10,648 nucleotides of DNA from JBFJVZ01 sp041623895 (GTDB lineage: Bacteria; Planctomycetota; Planctomycetia; Pirellulales; Pirellulaceae): the NCBI GenBank assembly GCA_041623895.1, contig JBFJVZ010000284.1, forward strand, positions 1-10,648, in the 5' to 3' direction. Shown piece after piece: positions 7,449 through 10,648 of the stretch (the stretch's first letter is position 1; every line of letters starts with the position of its first letter). The notes beneath the pieces were generated by a model that searched no databases, was not told the origin of the DNA, and saw only the letters and a program-made list of their open reading frames with translations. The position numbers and the translations under genes are program-made.

Positions 7449-9656
7449 TTACTTGTCCGCTTGGCAATAGCGGTCCAGCCAATCGAAAAAGACTCGTCCC
7501 CACAGCACGCCGTTTTGCGGTTTCAGCACCCAATGCCCTTCGGCGGGGAAGTACAAAAATCGGCTCGGCACGCCTTGGACTTGACTTGCCGTGAATGCCT
7601 CCATGCCTTGCGTCACCGGCACGCGAAAATCTTTCTCACCGTGGATGATCAGTAGCGGTGTCTTCCAGTTGCCCGCAAACTTGTGCGGCGAAAACTCAGC
7701 GTACTTTTCCGCGATCTGATCGCTTTTCCAGTAAGGGCCGCCCATGTCCCAGTTGACAAAGAACAACTCTTCCGTGGCACCGTACATCGATTCCAAATTG
7801 AAGACGCCGCAGTGGGCTACCATCGCGCAAAACCGACTCGCATCGTTCCCCATCAACCAGTAGACGGTGTAGCCGCCAAAGCTAGCCCCAATTGCGGCCA
7901 CGCGCGTGCGGTCGATCGTCGGGTCGGCCATCATCGCGTCCGTGGACGCCAGAATGTCCTGCATCGCCTGCCCACCCCAATCGCCGCTGATTTGATCGTT
8001 CCATTGACGGCCGAACCCAGGCATGCCGCGGCGATTGACCGCCAACACGACGTAGCCGTGCGAAGCCATCATGTGAAAGTTCCAGCGATAGGAAAACCAT
8101 TGACCGATTTGTCCCTGCGGCCCGCCCTGACAGTATGTCAGCATTGGCCACTGGCGCTTGGCGGCAGGATCGTAATCCGGCGGCAGGATCACCCAATTGT
8201 GGATCGCTTTGCCGTCAGTGGCGGTGAAAAACCGCTCTTCTATCTTGGGCAATTCAAGCCCCGCAAAGATCTTGCCGTTGACATCGGTGATCGTCGCTAG
8301 CTGTTTCGTTTGGGTATCAATCACGGCCAATTCGTAGGGCCGCAACATGCTTTGTTGTTTCACGAGCAGGCGGTTGGAATTCGGAATCGCGGCGACGACG
8401 GAAAAGTTGAAACGCCCCTCAGAAACCTGCTGCAGGTCGCCGTTTTCAGCGTTAATGCGAAACACCTGATTCGTGCCGCGCGTCTCGCTGTAAAAATACA
8501 AACTCTTACTGTCAGGACTCCAGGTGGCGTGGTGCGTGGTTTGATCCAGACCCTCCGTGATGTCTGCAAGTGTGCCGCTACTGCGGTCGTAAAGCATGAT
8601 TCGGTTGCGGTCCGACTCGAAGCCGGCTCGCAGCATCGAATGAAAGTCAATGAAACGGCCATCGGGCGAATAAGCCGGGTCCATGTCGTAACCCGGCATG
8701 CCCGGCGTGATGTTTTTCAGTTGCCCGCCGCTCGTGCTAACCAGATAGACGCCGCTGTCGGTGCTTTCGGCCGGATTGTTGACCAGTTTCAGCGTCAGCG
8801 CGATCTGCTGGCCGTCGGGCGAAAAAGTAAACTGCTCGGATCCGCCAAAGGGAGGTAGCGGACAATCCGCTTTCAAGGACGCCATCAAATCGACCGGCTC
8901 CGATGGCTCGCCTTGCTGATCAATCTTGACCACATGCACATGGCTGTAAGCGTAATCGTGCCAGGCGTTCCAATGCCGGTACATCAAGGAGTCAATGATC
9001 CGGGCATCGGCTTTCGGTAGATCCGGATAGATCTCATCGACTTTTGCATCCATCTTCACATCGACCGTAAACGCGATCGCATCCCCAGTCGGCGATGTAA
9101 TCAGGTTACCAACGCCTTCTTTAACGCTGGTCAGCAGTTTCGCATCGCCACCCTGTGGATCAATCATCCAAGCTTGCGGCTTTTCCTCGTCCTCTTCTTC
9201 TTCGTCCTTGCCATCATCAGCCTTCGCTTGATCTGGCCCCTTCTTTTTCTTGCCAGCATCAGTGTCATTGTCTGCTTGCATTTTTGCCGGTGCCACGTAC
9301 ACCAACTTCGCGCCCGAAGCATGATTTAGCCAACCAAGCGAGCCGAGTCCTTTGACATCTTTCAGCAGAGTCTTCGCCTGCGGCGCGGCCAATGGGGTCT
9401 CGAACGCAGCAGAAATCTTTTCACTTTTGACCGCTTCATCATCCAGCGGCTGGAGCATCAAGCTGGTCGTGCCCTCGTTGGCTTCCAAGTCAAACCGAGT
9501 CACCAAATACGCCAGCGTTGTACCATCGGGAGAGACGGCCGCATCCCCAATCCGAGCCAAATCCCAAAGTCTTTCCGGCGTCAGCCGTTCGCCGGGGCAA
9601 GTGGCAGCGCTGGCCATGAACGCGACGAAAACAAATAGGTAATGGGTTAATCGCAT
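7449..9656 (-). CDS. Secreted S9-family (prolyl oligopeptidase-type) peptidase with beta-propeller domain
   Basis: 735 residues. An S9 alpha/beta-hydrolase cleaves short peptides, often at the N-terminus or after Pro; the exact class (acylaminoacyl- or dipeptidyl-peptidase-like) cannot be fixed here. Residues 1 to about 20 are a signal peptide (MRLTHYLFVFVAFMASA), so the enzyme is probably exported. Residues about 24-465 hold a TolB/PD40-like propeller with repeated SPDG-type motifs (42-45, 279-282, 330-333, 380-383). The catalytic domain (about 475-735) has CQGGP near 509-513, nucleophile Ser592 in GASFGGY, Asp676 in HGEKDFRVP and His708 in EGHW, so the triad is complete and the length is normal. 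Residues about 128-160 are an unusual Lys-then-Asp/Glu-rich insert. The start, ATG 9656, has only a weak GAGATG upstream. It is convergent with the exported-protein gene and separated from the barrel gene by 417 bases, so it is probably transcribed alone. A six-pair inverted repeat (7427-7432/7444-7449) touches its stop codon. Confidence 0.93.
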   Translation of the reverse strand: MRLTHYLFVFVAFMASAATCPGERLTPERLWDLARIGDAAVSPDGTTLAYLVTRFDLEANEGTTSLMLQPLDDEAVKSEKISAAFETPLAAPQAKTLLKDVKGLGSLGWLNHASGAKLVYVAPAKMQADNDTDAGKKKKGPDQAKADDGKDEEEEDEEKPQAWMIDPQGGDAKLLTSVKEGVGNLITSPTGDAIAFTVDVKMDAKVDEIYPDLPKADARIIDSLMYRHWNAWHDYAYSHVHVVKIDQQGEPSEPVDLMASLKADCPLPPFGGSEQFTFSPDGQQIALTLKLVNNPAESTDSGVYLVSTSGGQLKNITPGMPGYDMDPAYSPDGRFIDFHSMLRAGFESDRNRIMLYDRSSGTLADITEGLDQTTHHATWSPDSKSLYFYSETRGTNQVFRINAENGDLQQVSEGRFNFSVVAAIPNSNRLLVKQQSMLRPYELAVIDTQTKQLATITDVNGKIFAGLELPKIEERFFTATDGKAIHNWVILPPDYDPAAKRQWPMLTYCQGGPQGQIGQWFSYRWNFHMMASHGYVVLAVNRRGMPGFGRQWNDQISGDWGGQAMQDILASTDAMMADPTIDRTRVAAIGASFGGYTVYWLMGNDASRFCAMVAHCGVFNLESMYGATEELFFVNWDMGGPYWKSDQIAEKYAEFSPHKFAGNWKTPLLIIHGEKDFRVPVTQGMEAFTASQVQGVPSRFLYFPAEGHWVLKPQNGVLWGRVFFDWLDRYCQADK

Positions 9657-10073
9657 GATGTCATCTCAAGAATGGATTGAAAGTCTTCCTGGCTCGATCG
9701 AATACAATGTAAGCCGGTCGGCACGACGGAATTGTAACCACTGCTGGGATGCCCGTAGAGGCTGTGAATCCAGTGGTGCTTCCCGGTTTTTGTAGGTCTC
9801 ATTCACTTCTTACTTCGTTCTTCGACATTCCTTGTTCGATATTGGATGTTCTTCTATGCCGCAGTGAAACTGCAGAACATCGAACAAGAAATGTCGAATG
9901 AGAAAGTCGTAGCCCGGACTTACCACCACTGGCCACCAGACCATGATGGACTCCTATCTTCGCCAGGACCGAAAAGTACCCCTAAGACCGTTGAATGGTC
10001 GCTGGACCCGTTGTTGAGAAGGCGGCAGCAAGTCGCACCAAAGAGCTGATGCAATTAGAAAGGGCTGATGCAG
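9657..10073. other. 417-base non-coding gap containing an inverted-repeat element
   Basis: No credible gene was found here. A 67-codon plus-strand reading frame at 9846-10049 overlaps the inverted repeat and looks like chance. The left part (9657-9769) should include the promoter of the peptidase gene, but no clear -35/-10 pair is visible. The middle holds the inverted repeat at 9770-9932. The right part ends with a short imperfect direct repeat of about 16 bases (GCTGATGCA...AGAA) at 10045-10060 and 10064-10079, the second copy overlapping the barrel gene's stop codon. Confidence 0.7.
9770..9932. repeat. ~160-base imperfect inverted repeat, MITE/REP-like, with nested hairpin
   Basis: The outer arms are exact over nine bases: CCAGTGGTG (9770-9778) against CACCACTGG (9924-9932). 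Next inward, TCTCATTC (9797-9804) faces GAATGAGA (9895-9902). The inner left arm (9821-9852, starting TTCGACATTCCTTGTTCGAT) matches the reverse complement of 9874-9898 with one mismatch and a seven-base insertion near ATTGG. At the centre is a perfect small hairpin, GCAGT-GAA-ACTGC (9861-9873). The whole could fold into one long interrupted hairpin. No transposase is present, so a non-autonomous mobile element, a repetitive palindrome or a structured RNA are all possible. Confidence 0.65.
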
Positions 10074-10648
10074 TCAGAATTCGTACTTGATCATCCAATC
10101 GATCGTCACGGCTTGCCCGGGATCGCTTGGCGTTAGCTGATCCGCCGGAATCAGGCCGGCACGCGTTTCACGATACTGCGTCCGCCAGTACGTGACTTCA
10201 ATCCCCGTGATCAATCGCTCGGTGACGTCGTGGACGACATTGGCGAAAATGTATTGATTGGAACTGCGGCCAAATAAACTGTCTTGATTGTTGGGGTCGT
10301 CCACGCCGTAACCTGCATGGAAATGTTGATGACTTGTCCAGTTGTACCACAACTCGCACCAGCCGCCGGTTGACCGTATCGGCGTTCTCAGACAGGGGCA
10401 AACGCCTTGGCCGATCCCGCCCAGGAAATTGCTCAGGTTGGCACCCGTGAAAAACTCGCCTTGCACACCACAGCGGTCCGTGACCGGCGCACGCAGGTCA
10501 ATGTTGAAAGACCAGGTCCTGAATCGGGCATCGTCTTGCGGTGGCAAATTTAGCGGCGGTGGACCGGCGGTGAGAAAATCAAAACCGGTTTCGCCGATGT
10601 GACCAGAGATACCTAGTGTCGTCGGTTCGGAGCGACCTTCCCGCCGGC
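10074..10648 (-). CDS. Probable outer-membrane beta-barrel (porin-like) protein, C-terminal part (5' end beyond window)
   Basis: The frame is open from the right edge (RREGRSEPTTLGISGHIGETGFDF...) to the TGA at 10074-10076, about 190 residues, so this is the C-terminal portion of a longer protein. An internal TTG at 10547 is unlikely to be the start because the frame continues upstream without a stop. The sequence alternates short amphipathic beta-strands rich in aromatics and glycine (TWSFNIDLRAP, GVQGEFFTGAN, WCELWYNWT, NQYIFANVVHDV, LITGIEVTYWRTQY). It ends in IDWMIKYEF, with a terminal Phe as expected for proteins inserted by the BAM machinery. These features fit a porin-type barrel, but the exact family and cargo were not recognised. 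Four cysteines (in RCGV, VCPC and GWCE) are more than usual for a porin. Its upstream neighbours lie outside the window. Confidence 0.7.
   Translation of the reverse strand, partial: RREGRSEPTTLGISGHIGETGFDFLTAGPPPLNLPPQDDARFRTWSFNIDLRAPVTDRCGVQGEFFTGANLSNFLGGIGQGVCPCLRTPIRSTGGWCELWYNWTSHQHFHAGYGVDDPNNQDSLFGRSSNQYIFANVVHDVTERLITGIEVTYWRTQYRETRAGLIPADQLTPSDPGQAVTIDWMIKYEF

Noticed and set aside
7683..8300. 205-codon plus-strand open frame within the peptidase gene
   Set aside because: It is antisense to the catalytic domain containing the intact Ser-Asp-His triad, and its translation resembles no protein.
9846..10049. 67-codon plus-strand open frame in the non-coding gap
   Set aside because: It starts inside the inverted repeat, so part of its sequence is dictated by the palindrome. 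It has no ribosome site and no recognisable domain.
1..10648. CRISPR array, tRNA, rRNA, transposase, phage or defence genes
   Set aside because: No regularly spaced repeats, no recognisable RNA gene segments and no matching protein motifs were seen on either strand.

Overview
The window looks like an ordinary stretch of a planctomycete chromosome, most likely from the Pirellulales/Rhodopirellula relatives. This is judged from gene types, not from a database search. The signs are an ECF sigma factor overlapping a large membrane Ser/Thr kinase with a HEAT-repeat tail, a Pro/Ala-rich exported protein with DUF11/CARDB-like repeats, a secreted S9 peptidase, moderate GC, and weak Shine-Dalgarno sequences.

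Layout. Positions 1-512 (minus) hold the first 170 codons of purB, adenylosuccinate lyase, which runs off the left edge. Upstream of it, also on minus, is a 925-residue kinase (599-3376) whose start lies inside the end of an ECF sigma factor gene (3369-3968). A 224-base divergent spacer (3969-4192) with short direct repeats separates the sigma gene from a plus-strand gene (4193-7207) for a ~1000-residue exported protein. A 241-base spacer with hairpins (7208-7448) lies between that gene and a convergent minus-strand prolyl-oligopeptidase-type peptidase (7449-9656). A 417-base non-coding gap (9657-10073) carries a ~160-base imperfect inverted repeat. The right edge (10074-10648, minus) holds the C-terminal end of a probable outer-membrane beta-barrel protein.

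How the genes may work together. The sigma factor and kinase are the clearest unit. The kinase begins with a Cys...His-x3-Cys-x2-Cys motif matching the zinc-binding anti-sigma (ZAS) type. It continues with a complete Hanks-type kinase domain, one membrane segment, and a predicted extracytoplasmic PEGA-like plus HEAT-repeat region. This suggests one receptor that could both hold the sigma factor and signal by phosphorylation. The divergent exported protein is a candidate target by position only. purB, the peptidase and the barrel protein show no functional link to this unit.

There is no sign of a CRISPR array, tRNA, rRNA, transposase, phage gene or defence system. The most interesting items are the ZAS-kinase-HEAT fusion coupled to its sigma factor and the inverted-repeat element at 9770-9932.
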